Below are positions 11,269 through 19,203 of a stretch of DNA of 64,000 bases, one piece after another. Position 1 is the first letter of the stretch; each line of letters opens with the position of its first letter. The DNA lies in the NCBI GenBank assembly GCA_050013875.1, contig JBEKEK010000017.1, positions 53,802 to 117,801 on the forward strand. Reading direction: 5' to 3'. This DNA is from Trebonia sp050013875. GTDB lineage: Bacteria > Actinomycetota > Actinomycetes > Streptosporangiales > Streptosporangiaceae. Made by a program: the position numbers and the translations under genes. The notes beneath the pieces were generated by a model, which searched no databases, was not told where the DNA came from, and saw only the letters and a list, made by a program, of their open reading frames with translations.

Positions 11269-12048
11269 CTACCGGCGGACCGAGCGGATGACCGTGGTCA
11301 CCATGGGGAGTTCGAACACCCCGCGCGCGGTCTCCGGCCGGGACGCCAGGTAGTCGCGGACCTGGCTGAGCAGCCGGTCGCGTTCGGCCGGCGCCATGAT
11401 GAGCACCTGCGAGTGGGTGCCGAGATTGGCGAGCAGCTTCTCGGTCGTGTGCGGCTGCGGGTTCGGGAACTCGGCCCGCTCGGTCGGCGTGAACAGCTCG
11501 GTCCCGAACTGCCGTCCGCCGAAGGCGGCCGCGTCCGCGCGCCGCGACGACAGCGTCGGCGACGCCGCACCCTCGGCGACGTCCTGCAGCCCGGCGACCC
11601 ACTCCACCCGGTCGTCGTCGCTGTTCCACAGCGCGCCCAGCGTCCCGCCGGCAGCGAGCACCCGGGCCATCTCCGGCACCGCCCGCGACATGTCGAACCA
11701 GTGCATCGACTGCCCGCACAGCAGCGCGTCCACCGACCCGTCGGGCAGCGGGATCGCCTCGGCCGGCCCGTGCAGCGCCCGCGCCGACGGCACCCGCCGC
11801 CGCAACTCGGCCAGCATCGCCGCGTCCGGCTCCACCGCGGTCACCTCAGCCCCCAGGCCGGCCAGCACCGCTGTCAGCTTCCCGGTTCCGGCCCCGAGGT
11901 CGAGCACCCGCAGGCCGGCCAGGTCGCGCCCGGTCGGCACGACGCACCAGCGCACCGCGTCGGCCGGATAGTCCGGCCGGTGCTCCGCATACGCCGCCGC
12001 GACCGCCCCAAACGAAGATCCCCGCCTGGTCCATTCACCGGTGTCCAC
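11269..12048 (-). CDS. Class I SAM-dependent methyltransferase
   Basis: 259 residues. Motif I is VLDLGAGTGKLTAVLAGLG. The acidic end of strand 2 is VEPDAAM, and VDALLCGQSMHWFD is a typical motif of ubiE/Trm9-like small-molecule methyltransferases. The C-terminal half carries a lid-like insertion. The start is set at GTG 12048 because TAAGGT lies seven bases upstream (leaderless pattern); an upstream in-frame ATG at 12141 would run through the promoter. Substrate unknown. Divergent from the DUF4232 pair. Confidence 0.85.
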   Translation of the reverse strand: MDTGEWTRRGSSFGAVAAAYAEHRPDYPADAVRWCVVPTGRDLAGLRVLDLGAGTGKLTAVLAGLGAEVTAVEPDAAMLAELRRRVPSARALHGPAEAIPLPDGSVDALLCGQSMHWFDMSRAVPEMARVLAAGGTLGALWNSDDDRVEWVAGLQDVAEGAASPTLSSRRADAAAFGGRQFGTELFTPTERAEFPNPQPHTTEKLLANLGTHSQVLIMAPAERDRLLSQVRDYLASRPETARGVFELPMVTTVIRSVRR

Positions 12049-12061
12049 GCCGTCCACCTTA
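12049..12061 (-). promoter_or_regulatory. Leaderless-type -10 box for the methyltransferase gene
   Basis: TAAGGT (12056-12061, read on minus) lies seven bases before the GTG at 12048, with no ribosome site between them. Confidence 0.5.
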
Positions 12062-12221
12062 GCCAGCCCGACGCGCGATCCCATCCGGCCGGCCGCACGT
12101 GTATCCGGCCGGCCGCACGTTGTCACAACCATTTCTGTCATCGCGGCGTCTTAACCCCGTAGAGGGCCATCGACCGGGGGAGTGCCCTCGGCGAGCCGCC
12201 CAACCGAGAAGGAGCGAGACA

Positions 12222-12785
12222 TTGAGGAAGCCATTCCGCCGCATCGCCGCGGCCGCGGCTGCCGCCCTTGCGCTGGGCACCGGGTCCGCCATCTGGGCAT
12301 CCACGTCCGCATCGGCCGCGCCGACGGCGACCGCCGCCAAAGACGCTCTGCTGCCGGTCTGCACCGCGGGTAACCTCGCGGTCTGGGTGAACTACGGCGC
12401 CATGCAGGGCGCGGCCGGCACCTGGTATTACCCGCTGGAGTTCACCAACACCAGCAACCACACCTGCCGCACATGGGGCTGGCCCGGTGTCGCCGCCACC
12501 AACGCCAACGGCCACCAGCTTGGCGACGCCGCCCACCGGCTGACCCTCTACACCCCGCACTGGGTGAACATCGGGGCCGGCGCGACCGCGCACGCGCTGT
12601 TCTCCTACGGCGCGGCCGAGGTGTCGACCTCCGGCTGCAAGCCCACCAACGCCAGCCTGATCAAGGTCTACGCACCGAACCAGCGCACCGCCGACCTCGG
12701 CTTCTTCTCCCTCCCGGTCTGCACGGTGGGCGGCGGCCACGTGTACCTGCACGTCGCCGCGATCCAGCCGGGAACCAACATCTAG
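12222..12785 (+). CDS. Secreted DUF4232 protein, copy 1
   Basis: 187-residue exported protein. The start is TTG at 12222, decided by AAGGAG seven bases upstream; the longer frame from 12099 reads through non-coding Arg/Pro-rich sequence. Residues 1-35 form a signal peptide (RKPFRRIAAAAAAALALG ... SASAAP). The mature part has the DUF4232 pattern: NLAVWVNYG, AGTWYYPLEFTN, CRTWGWPGVAA, then conserved Cys pairs. Function of the family is unknown; it is found in actinobacterial lipoproteins and secreted proteins. It is 20 bp from a paralog. Confidence 0.85.
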   Translation: MRKPFRRIAAAAAAALALGTGSAIWASTSASAAPTATAAKDALLPVCTAGNLAVWVNYGAMQGAAGTWYYPLEFTNTSNHTCRTWGWPGVAATNANGHQLGDAAHRLTLYTPHWVNIGAGATAHALFSYGAAEVSTSGCKPTNASLIKVYAPNQRTADLGFFSLPVCTVGGGHVYLHVAAIQPGTNI

Positions 12786-12805
12786 CAACCTCTCGAGGAG
12801 GACCC

Positions 12806-13360
12806 ATGTTCAAGAACTTCCGCCGCACCGCCGCCGTCGCCGCCACCGCGCTCACCCTCGGCCTCGGCGGCGCCGTCTGGGCGACGGCCGCCGCCTCGGC
12901 CGCCCCCGCCGCCACCCCGGGCTGCACGACCGCCAACCTGTCGGTCTGGGTGGACCTCAGCCAGGGGAGCGCCGCCGCCGGTCATGTCTACTACCCGCTC
13001 GACTTCACCAACACCGGCAGCCGCGCCTGCACCCTCTCCGGGTACCCGGGCGTCTCCGCCACCACCGCGGGCGGCAGCCAGATCGGCCGCGCGGCCGGAC
13101 GTGACCCGCGGTACAAGGCGAAGACGGTCACGATCGCGGCCGGCGGTAGCGCGCACGCGATCCTGACCTGGGTCCAGGTGGGCAACTTCACCGCCTCGGG
13201 CTGCAAGCCGGCCACCGCCAGCCTGATCAAGGTCTACCCGCCTAACCGCAAGTCGGCCGCGTCCGGGTTCTTCAGCCTGCAGGGCTGCCGCGCCACCAAG
13301 CCGCTCTACACCTACCTCTACGTGACCACGGTGCAGCCCGGGGTCGGCCACGCCGTCTAG
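12806..13360 (+). CDS. Secreted DUF4232 protein, copy 2
   Basis: 184-residue paralog of the preceding gene, with the same layout: signal peptide (MFKNFRRTAAVAATALTLGL ... ASAAP), NLSVWVDLS, AGHVYYPLDFTN and CTLSGYPGVSA, with matching cysteines. GAGGAGG lies upstream of the ATG at 12806. Signal peptides and spacing match closely enough to suggest a tandem gene duplication. The two are probably translated from one message. Confidence 0.87.
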   Translation: MFKNFRRTAAVAATALTLGLGGAVWATAAASAAPAATPGCTTANLSVWVDLSQGSAAAGHVYYPLDFTNTGSRACTLSGYPGVSATTAGGSQIGRAAGRDPRYKAKTVTIAAGGSAHAILTWVQVGNFTASGCKPATASLIKVYPPNRKSAASGFFSLQGCRATKPLYTYLYVTTVQPGVGHAV

Positions 13361-13364
13361 GCAG

Positions 13365-13376
13365 TAAGCTGCCGGC
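13365..13376 (+). promoter_or_regulatory. Leaderless-type -10 box for the DUF574 gene
   Basis: TAAGCT at 13365-13370, six bases before GTG 13377. It overlaps the intergenic gap after the DUF4232 pair, so this gene may have its own transcript. Confidence 0.45.
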
Positions 13377-14060
13377 GTGCTCGACACCCGTACCCCGAGC
13401 GTCGCCCGCGCCTACGATTACCTGGTCGGCGGCGGAGCTAGCTTCGCCGCCGACCAGGCGCTGGCGGCTCGTCTGGTGGCGCTCTACCCCCGGCTGAAAG
13501 AAGTTCTGTTCTCCTCCCGGATCCAGGTAACCGACTCCGTCGGCCACATTGCCCGCCAGGGCGTGGACCAGTACCTGGATATCGGCGCGGGCCTGCCCAC
13601 GGCGCCGTCGGTTCACGAGACCGCCCGGGCGCTGCTGCCAGGCGCCCGCGTCGCCTACATCGACCGCGACCCGGTGGTCGTCGCCCACGGGACCGCCCTG
13701 GTCCCCGCGGGGGTCCGGTACGCCGGCGGGGATCTCACCGAGCCGGAGGCCCTGCTGGCCGCCCTCAGCTTCATCGACTTGTCCCGGCCGGTCTGCCTCG
13801 TGCTCGCGCTGGTTGTGCAGGCGATCGAGCCAAGCACCGCCCGGGCCGTCGTCGGCGTCCTGGTCAAGGCGCTGCCACCGGGCAGCTATCTGGTGGCGAC
13901 GGTGGGCGCGGGCGATCCCGGGCGGCTGCCCGATTCCGTCTGGGCGGCCGGGCTCACCGAGGCCGACCTGGCTTCCTTCTTCGGCGGCCTCGACCTGCTG
14001 CCGCCGGGCATCACCCGTCACGGCGAGGTGCTCTGCGGTACCGGGGTGAAGCGTGCATGA
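13377..14060 (+). CDS. DUF574-type SAM-dependent methyltransferase
   Basis: 227 residues of the actinobacterial methyltransferase family once called DUF574. The N-terminal signature SVARAYDYLVGGGASFAADQ is characteristic. QYLDIGAGLPT is the SAM-binding loop and AYIDRDPVVVAHG follows it. Family members usually run 260-280 residues; this one is somewhat short. Starts at GTG. The substrate is unknown for most of this large family. Its stop overlaps the start of the MBL-fold gene by 8 bp, indicating coupling. Confidence 0.87.
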   Translation: MLDTRTPSVARAYDYLVGGGASFAADQALAARLVALYPRLKEVLFSSRIQVTDSVGHIARQGVDQYLDIGAGLPTAPSVHETARALLPGARVAYIDRDPVVVAHGTALVPAGVRYAGGDLTEPEALLAALSFIDLSRPVCLVLALVVQAIEPSTARAVVGVLVKALPPGSYLVATVGAGDPGRLPDSVWAAGLTEADLASFFGGLDLLPPGITRHGEVLCGTGVKRA

Positions 14061-14820
14061 GGTAGCGCCCGGCGTCTTCGTCGCGACGGCCGACCGGTAC
14101 ACCACGACGACCACGGTGGTGGCCGGCGCCGACGGCGGGTGCCTGCTCATCGACCCGGCGGTGACCGTCGGCGACCTCGCCGCGATCGCGGACTGGCTGG
14201 CGGAGCGCGGCCTGCACCCGGTGGCGGGATGGTCCACGCACCCGCACTGGGATCACCTGCTCTGGTCCGTCTCGTTCGGCGACGTGCCCAGGTATGCCAC
14301 CCCGCGCGCGGTCGCGGTCGCCGCCAGGGAACTGCCGGGGCTCATCAACGGCGTGCGGGAGGAGGCCCCGGGCCACGACCTGACGCTGTTCGCCCGCGTC
14401 GAGCCGCTGCTCGGCCACGACATCGAGTGGGCCGGGCCGCGCGCGGTGGTGCTCGCCCACGACGCCCACGCCCCCGGCCACGGCGCGGTCTACCTGCCGG
14501 AGGCCGGCGTGCTGATCGCCGGCGACATGCTCTCCGACATTGAGATCCCGCTGCTCGACGCCGACGCGCCTGACCCGTTCGGCGGCTACCGGCAGGGCCT
14601 GGGACTGCTCGCGGCCACGCCCGGCGTGCGGGTGGTCGTGCCCGGCCACGGCCACGTCGGCGATCACGCCGAGTTCCGCCGCCGGGTCGCCGCCGACCTC
14701 GGTTACCTGGACGCCACCGAGGCCGGCGCCGACGTGGCCGATCCCCGGCTCACCCAGGACTGGCTACGGGCCGAGCACGCCAGGCACGAGCTACTCTCCC
14801 GCACGCTGCCGGGCGTTTTA
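14053..14820 (+). CDS. MBL-fold metallo-hydrolase, no stop codon at the expected end
   Basis: About 255 recognisable residues. Metal-binding motif HPHWDH at residues 63-68; later HDAHAPGHGAVYLPEAGVLI, an Asp in AGDMLSD, and VPGHGHVGD provide the remaining ligands. Homologous-looking sequence ends near 14815 (LLSRTLPGV), where a converging gene also ends. The frame stays open to 15693, reading about 290 codons antisense to two other genes with Arg/Pro/Ser-rich nonsense. A TAG at 14819-14821 is one base out of frame, just after a TTTT run, so a sequencing slip or a real frameshift is likely. Starts at GTG, overlapping the methyltransferase stop. Confidence 0.75.
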
Positions 14821-15270
14821 GGCCGGTGCCTTCCCATTCTCGAGGACGAAGACGGGGATGAGGCGATCGGTCTTCGTCTGGTACTCCGCGTACGGCGGGT
14901 AGGCCGCGACCGCCCGCTCCCACCAAGCGTCGCGCTCGGCGCCGGTCACCTCACGGGCGGTCATCTCCCACTTGTCCGCGCCGTCCTGGAGGACAACGTC
15001 CGGGTTCGCCCGGAGGTTGTAGACCCAGACCGGGTTCGCGGGCGCGCCGCCCTTGGAACCGACCGCGGCATAGCTGCCGTCATGCTCCACTCGCATCAGC
15101 GGGGTCTTCCGCACCGCACCGGTCTTCGCGCCCCGGTTGGTCACGATCACCACCGGCAGCCCGGAATCGAGCAGGGTCGTGCCCGCCGTGCCACCGGAAC
15201 CCTCGTACTCTTCCACCTGATCCCGAACCCAAGCAGCGGGGCTCGGTACGTATTCGCCATCGATAGCCAT
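14818..15270 (-). CDS. Deazaflavin (F420)-dependent nitroreductase-family protein
   Basis: About 150 residues of the split-barrel Ddn-like family (DUF385). AIDGEYVPSPAAWVRDQVEEYE is the usual N-terminus. VVIVTNRGAKTGAVRKTPLMRVEHDG and SKGGAPANPVWVYNLRANPDV are the typical F420-contacting segments. Likely reduces quinones or other activated substrates with F420H2. ATG at 15270 is preferred; the longer frame from 15372 adds a Gly/Arg/Pro-rich tail. Converges on the MBL-fold gene with a 3-bp overlap. Confidence 0.88.
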   Translation of the reverse strand: MAIDGEYVPSPAAWVRDQVEEYEGSGGTAGTTLLDSGLPVVIVTNRGAKTGAVRKTPLMRVEHDGSYAAVGSKGGAPANPVWVYNLRANPDVVLQDGADKWEMTAREVTGAERDAWWERAVAAYPPYAEYQTKTDRLIPVFVLENGKAPA

Positions 15271-15391
15271 GCTCACATCCAACACCGTCCGGCCCGGCGC
15301 TCTTCCGGCGGGACAGTGCAGCCCTGTGGCCCGCCGGTCAGCAGATGTGATCCGGCGGGCCACAGGGCCCACAACGTGCGCGCGCCCCGGG

Positions 15392-16015
15392 TTAGCTCTT
15401 GGCCTTCGCGGCCTTCTTGGCCTTACCGCTCTTGCTCGACTTCGGCTTCGCCGCGGACGCGCTTGCCGCCTTCGGTGCCGTGCTGCCTGACGCCCTCGGC
15501 ACGGCGAGGGCCGCTGCCCCCGGAGCGCTGCTGGCGGCCGTCCTGGTCACGCCGTTCACCGACGTGCCGTTGGCGCCGCGGGCCGGCGTCCGTGACGTCG
15601 CGGTCTTGGCGGCGCCCCTCGACGTCGTCGTCCTGGCGCGGGCCGGCGACGGGCTGCTCCCGTTGGCGGACAGCCCCTTGGCGGCGTCGTTGAGCGACTT
15701 GACGGCGGTCTCCAGCGCCTTGGTGGCGCTGGTGATCGCGGCGAGCGCGGTGTTGAGCGACTTGGCCGATGTTCCGGCCTTGGTCGCCGCGGTGTTCAGC
15801 CGCGTCGCGGCCGACGACACCTTGGTCGCCGCGGCGGAGACGGTGCGCGGCGTGGCCGCGCCCGCCTTGCTCGCCGTCGTTCTGCTTGATGTTGACCGCG
15901 CCGTCGTCCGCGTGCTCCTGGTCACGGTCGCGGGCTTGGCCGCCGCCGTGCGAGTCGCTGGCTTGCTCGCCGCGTGTATCGTGCCCGGCACCGTGGCCGT
16001 GGTCTTCGTGGGCAC
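15392..16015 (-). CDS. Ala/Lys/Thr-rich histone-like basic protein
   Basis: 207 residues composed largely of Ala, Thr, Ser, Lys and Arg. It has a helical Ala/Thr/Lys core (about residues 60-115, SAATRLNTAATKAGTSAKS) between disordered basic tails and ends KSGKAKKAAKAKS. This resembles H1-type or HupS-tail-like DNA-binding proteins; nucleoid association is an inference from composition. The start is GTG with GGGGGAG four bases upstream. Low complexity makes homology calls unreliable. Confidence 0.7.
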   Translation of the reverse strand: MPTKTTATVPGTIHAASKPATRTAAAKPATVTRSTRTTARSTSSRTTASKAGAATPRTVSAAATKVSSAATRLNTAATKAGTSAKSLNTALAAITSATKALETAVKSLNDAAKGLSANGSSPSPARARTTTSRGAAKTATSRTPARGANGTSVNGVTRTAASSAPGAAALAVPRASGSTAPKAASASAAKPKSSKSGKAKKAAKAKS

Positions 16016-16130
16016 TGATCTCCCCCTTGATATGGATCAGTTACGGGGGCGTCATTCCACGGAGAGTAACCTCTTACACCTGGCGACTAGGAAAAACAAT
16101 GGCGGAGCTCGGAATTTTAGTGACCTTACG

Positions 16131-16373
16131 TCACTTGTCGCCCGGCGGCAGCAGCTCGGCGACGATCCGCAGCGCGTCCTGCGGCGACGAGCCCCGCCCC
16201 ACCGCGACCCCCATCAGGTAACTGGTGAGCGGCACCGCCAGCCGCACCACGTTGTGCGCGATGTCCCCGGTCAGTCCGAGCATCGCGTCGCGAACCGATT
16301 CCGGCAGCACCTCGTCCGCCGGCACCCCGAGCCCGGCCGCCACCTCATCAAGCCACGCCTCAACGTCAGCCAT
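16131..16373 (-). CDS. DUF6457-type small protein
   Basis: 80 residues matching the small helical domain often found fused or next to molybdenum-cofactor guanylyltransferases in actinobacteria: VEAWLDEVAAGLGV, then DIAHNVVRLAVPLTSYLMGVAVG. No MobA-like neighbour is present here. ATG at 16373. It slightly overlaps the HNH-like remnant upstream. Function unknown. Confidence 0.72.
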   Translation of the reverse strand: MADVEAWLDEVAAGLGVPADEVLPESVRDAMLGLTGDIAHNVVRLAVPLTSYLMGVAVGRGSSPQDALRIVAELLPPGDK

Positions 16374-16530
16374 GCCAGCCCGTCCTCCCCGATCTCAACG
16401 ATGAGCGAACGCCGCCAGCCGAGGACGAGGGCTCGCCGGAACCCAGTACGCGCATCACGCTAACCCAGTTCGTGGACGCCTTGATGGCTTCCGCCAACTG
16501 GTCGTCAGTCCACAACCGGGGAGGCAGCAC
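16366..16530 (-). pseudogene. Remnant of an HNH-endonuclease-like gene
   Basis: In-frame fragment of about 54 residues. WTDDQLAEAIKASTNWVSVM followed by RVLG resembles the N-terminal helical motif of small HNH endonucleases in actinobacteria. The rest of the protein is missing: after GSGEPSSSAGG the frame reads Arg/Ser-rich sequence and stops inside the DUF6457 gene. It lies 20 bp downstream of the 3' end of tRNA-Pro on the same strand, a common place for integration scars. The open frame continues upstream only through the tRNA itself, which cannot be coding. Confidence 0.45.
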
Positions 16531-16549
16531 TACTGGCGACAAGATGCTG

Positions 16550-16623
<74 letters not shown>

Positions 16624-16794
16624 GTGCGGACCGGAAACCGGCTCGCGGAGCTAACCTTAGCGCACCGCGGGCACCACCGGGAAACGAGAACGGCAGTCGG
16701 CCGGAACTCCCGCCACGATCGCGGATGGCGCGGCGCACGCATCCGCGGGAACGCCGACTGCGCGCGCCGGGAGGAAGCGGTGCCCGCCCCCGGC

Positions 16795-16807
16795 TAGCAT
16801 CAGTCCG
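16795..16807 (+). promoter_or_regulatory. Leaderless-type -10 box for the transglycosylase gene
   Basis: TAGCAT at 16795-16800, seven bases before ATG 16808. Confidence 0.5.
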
Positions 16808-17608
16808 ATGGGCAACACCAGGCCACTCCCGCAGCCCGAGACCACGCGAGGCGAGCGACAGCGCAAGGCTCCGCGCCCGAAGAGCCGCGCCCGCCGCTAC
16901 CTTAAGCGCGCGGGAATTACGCTGGGGGTTCTCGTCGCGATCGCGGTGGTCGGCGTCGGCGTCCTCTGGATCGCCACCCCCTCGGCCAGCGACGCGCCCC
17001 AGCTCGCCCGGGCCCAGGCACAGCAGCACGGCATCGCCTACCCGGGCCCGCCGGTGCCGGCCAACTTTTCCCGGCCCCTCGTCGCGACCGAGGACAAGCG
17101 CTTCTACTCCGAGCCGGGGGTGGATGTCCTCGCCGTCGGCCGGGTCGTCTGGGCCGATGCCAGCGGTGGCAGTGACCAGGGCGGCGCGACCCTCGAGCAG
17201 CAGCTGGCCAAGTTGCTCTACACGCCGACCCAGACCGGCTTCACGGCCGAGCTTAAGCAGGTCGTCCTCGCGTTCAAGCTCAACGCCGCCTACTCCAAGC
17301 AGCAGATCCTGGCGATGTACGCCGAGGTCGCCTATTACGGCCACGGCTACTACGGCCTGGAGCAGGCGAGCTGCGGGTACTTCGGCCACCCGGCCGCCGA
17401 CCTGACCGTCACCCAGGGCGCCATGCTGGCCGGCGTCGTCAACGCCCCGTCCCTCGACGACCCGATCGATGACCCGGCTGACGCCAGGCTCCGCCTTGAG
17501 CACGTCATCACCAGGATGGTCGCGGTCGGTGACCTCACCTCGTCGCAGGCGAACAAGGCGCTGGCCGCCTCACTGGGCATCGTCCCGCGCGACCAGGCGG
17601 GCTGCTAA
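16808..17608 (+). CDS. Monofunctional peptidoglycan glycosyltransferase (GT51)
   Basis: 266-residue membrane-anchored transglycosylase that would polymerise lipid II. A basic cytoplasmic tail (residues 1-33) is followed by a membrane anchor (about 36-56, ITLGVLVAIAVVGVGVLWI) and then the GT51 domain. Motif 1 is ATEDKRFYSEPGVD with the likely catalytic Glu95; the usual His of EDxxFxxHxG is absent. Motif 2 is GGATLEQQLAKLL, and the second acidic motif is MYAEVAYYGHGYYGLEQAS. No transpeptidase domain follows, so it depends on separate enzymes for cross-linking. Converges with the GtrA gene. Confidence 0.88.
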   Translation: MGNTRPLPQPETTRGERQRKAPRPKSRARRYLKRAGITLGVLVAIAVVGVGVLWIATPSASDAPQLARAQAQQHGIAYPGPPVPANFSRPLVATEDKRFYSEPGVDVLAVGRVVWADASGGSDQGGATLEQQLAKLLYTPTQTGFTAELKQVVLAFKLNAAYSKQQILAMYAEVAYYGHGYYGLEQASCGYFGHPAADLTVTQGAMLAGVVNAPSLDDPIDDPADARLRLEHVITRMVAVGDLTSSQANKALAASLGIVPRDQAGC

Positions 17609-17625
17609 CCGGGGGCTAGCATGCG

Positions 17626-18120
17626 CTAGTGCGCCGACGCCGACGCGAGTTCCCCGGCCTCCGCGCCGCCGTCGCCGTCGCCGTTCCCCTGGTGGTTGCT
17701 GAACACGAACTTGCGGTAGGCGTACAGCCGGAACAGCGTCGCCAGCCCGATGCCGATGATCGTCGCGATGTTGTACGAGAGTCCGTCCTTGTAGCCGAGC
17801 TCGTAGTACGCGATGTCCACGATGCCGACCTGGATCACGATGCCGACCACGTTGAGCAGCACGAAGGTGATCGTCTCGTGCCTGAGCCCCTTGCCCTTGC
17901 GGTGCTTGAAGGCCCAGTGCCGGTTGCCGACGAAGGTCACCATCGTGGCGACGATGTAGCCGATGATCACCGCGGTGATGGCGCCGACCCCGGCACCGGA
18001 GTGCAACGCGTTCTGGACGCCCAGCTGGACGACGAAACCAATCAGGCCCACGACGCCGAACTTGGCGACCTCATGGACCAGCACCTGAAACCGGAGATAG
18101 GTGTCGCGGATCAGACTCAA
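17626..18120 (-). CDS. GtrA-family membrane protein
   Basis: 164 residues with four membrane segments. FGVVGLIGFVVQLGVQNAL is helix 1, VTFVGNRHWAFKHRKGKGL the conserved loop with the GtrA NRxWtF motif, and RLYAYRKFVFSN closes the domain. GtrA proteins are thought to flip or support polyprenyl-linked sugars in cell-surface glycan synthesis. Start TTG at 18120 with GAGAGGA about 11 bases upstream. Divergent from the ABC exporter. Confidence 0.88.
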   Translation of the reverse strand: MSLIRDTYLRFQVLVHEVAKFGVVGLIGFVVQLGVQNALHSGAGVGAITAVIIGYIVATMVTFVGNRHWAFKHRKGKGLRHETITFVLLNVVGIVIQVGIVDIAYYELGYKDGLSYNIATIIGIGLATLFRLYAYRKFVFSNHQGNGDGDGGAEAGELASASAH

Positions 18121-18260
18121 CTGGCTCAGTTCCTCTCGCCTGCCTGGCGCCGCGCGCCCATCCGCCGCGTCGCCGTCACCCCTGCTCTTACCTTATCTAG
18201 ACGCCTAAGCTGCCCCTGCGGCCGGCCGGAAAACCGTTCGGTTTCCACTAAGGTGCCGGG

Positions 18261-18273
18261 TATTCTCACGCTG
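18261..18273 (+). promoter_or_regulatory. Leaderless-type -10 box for the ABC exporter operon
   Basis: TATTCT at 18261-18266, seven bases before GTG 18274; used to set the start of the ATPase gene. Confidence 0.55.
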
Positions 18274-19203
18274 GTGCCCGAAGTACTTGTCCGCGCCCGA
18301 GGCCTGACCAAGCGGTTTGGCAGCTTCACCGCCGTAGCCGGAATTGATTTTGATCTGTTCGCCGGTGAGGCTTTTGGCTTCCTTGGGCCCAATGGTGCCG
18401 GGAAGTCCTCCACGATGCGGATGCTTGGCTGTGTCTCTCCGCCTACGCAGGGTGATCTTACCATTCTTGGTGGTGACCCAGTGCGAGATGGTGCCGCGAT
18501 CCGGGCGCGCCTCGGCGTCGTCCCGCAAGAGGACACCCTGGACGAGGAGCTCTCCGTCCGGGAGAACCTGCTCGTCTACGGCCGCTACTTCGGCCTGTCC
18601 CGCGCGCTGATCGCCGAGCGGACCGACCAGCTGCTTGACTTCGTCCAGCTCACCGAGCGGGCGGGCGACATGGTCGAGCCGCTTTCCGGCGGCATGAAGC
18701 GCCGGCTGACCATCGCCAGGTCGCTCATCAACGACCCCGATATCCTCATACTCGACGAGCCCACCACCGGGCTTGACCCGCAGGCCAGGCACGTCGTCTG
18801 GGACCGCCTCTTCCGGCTCAAGCAGCGCGGCGTCACCCTCGTGCTGACCACCCACTACATGGACGAGGCGGAGCAGCTCTGCGACCGCCTGGTCGTCATG
18901 GACCACGGCAAGATCGCCGCCGAGGGCACCCCGCGCGAGCTCATCGCCCGCTACTCCACGCCCGAGGTGCTTGAGCTGCGGTTCGCCCCCGACGAGCAGG
19001 AGGCGGCGGCCGAGAAGATCAAAGACCTGTCGCCGGAACGGACGGAGGTTACCGCGGACCGGATCCTGATCTACTCCTCCGATGGCGACGCGTTCCTCGA
19101 GCGCGTCCGCGCGACCGGGCTGGCGCCGCTCACCGAACTGGTGCGCCGCTCTTCCCTGGAGGACGTCTTCCTCCGCCTCACCGGCCGGACGCTGATCGAC
19201 TGA
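18274..19203 (+). CDS. ABC-2 exporter ATP-binding protein
   Basis: 309-residue ATPase. Walker A GPNGAGKSS, Q-loop region GVVPQEDTLDEELSVRENL, signature LSGGMKRRL, Walker B DILILDEPTTGLDP, and H-loop TTHYMDEAEQL. This is the NodI/DrrA-like class that pairs with ABC-2 permeases. The open frame extends upstream to 17629 only as an antisense shadow of gtrA; GTG 18274 (VPEVLVRARGLTKRFG) is the sensible start. Its stop overlaps the permease start (TGATG). Substrate unknown. Confidence 0.93.
   Translation: MPEVLVRARGLTKRFGSFTAVAGIDFDLFAGEAFGFLGPNGAGKSSTMRMLGCVSPPTQGDLTILGGDPVRDGAAIRARLGVVPQEDTLDEELSVRENLLVYGRYFGLSRALIAERTDQLLDFVQLTERAGDMVEPLSGGMKRRLTIARSLINDPDILILDEPTTGLDPQARHVVWDRLFRLKQRGVTLVLTTHYMDEAEQLCDRLVVMDHGKIAAEGTPRELIARYSTPEVLELRFAPDEQEAAAEKIKDLSPERTEVTADRILIYSSDGDAFLERVRATGLAPLTELVRRSSLEDVFLRLTGRTLID

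Noticed and set aside
15269..15490. Small plus-strand gene opposite the deazaflavin enzyme and histone-like protein
   Set aside because: Shadow frame without a start signal or motif.
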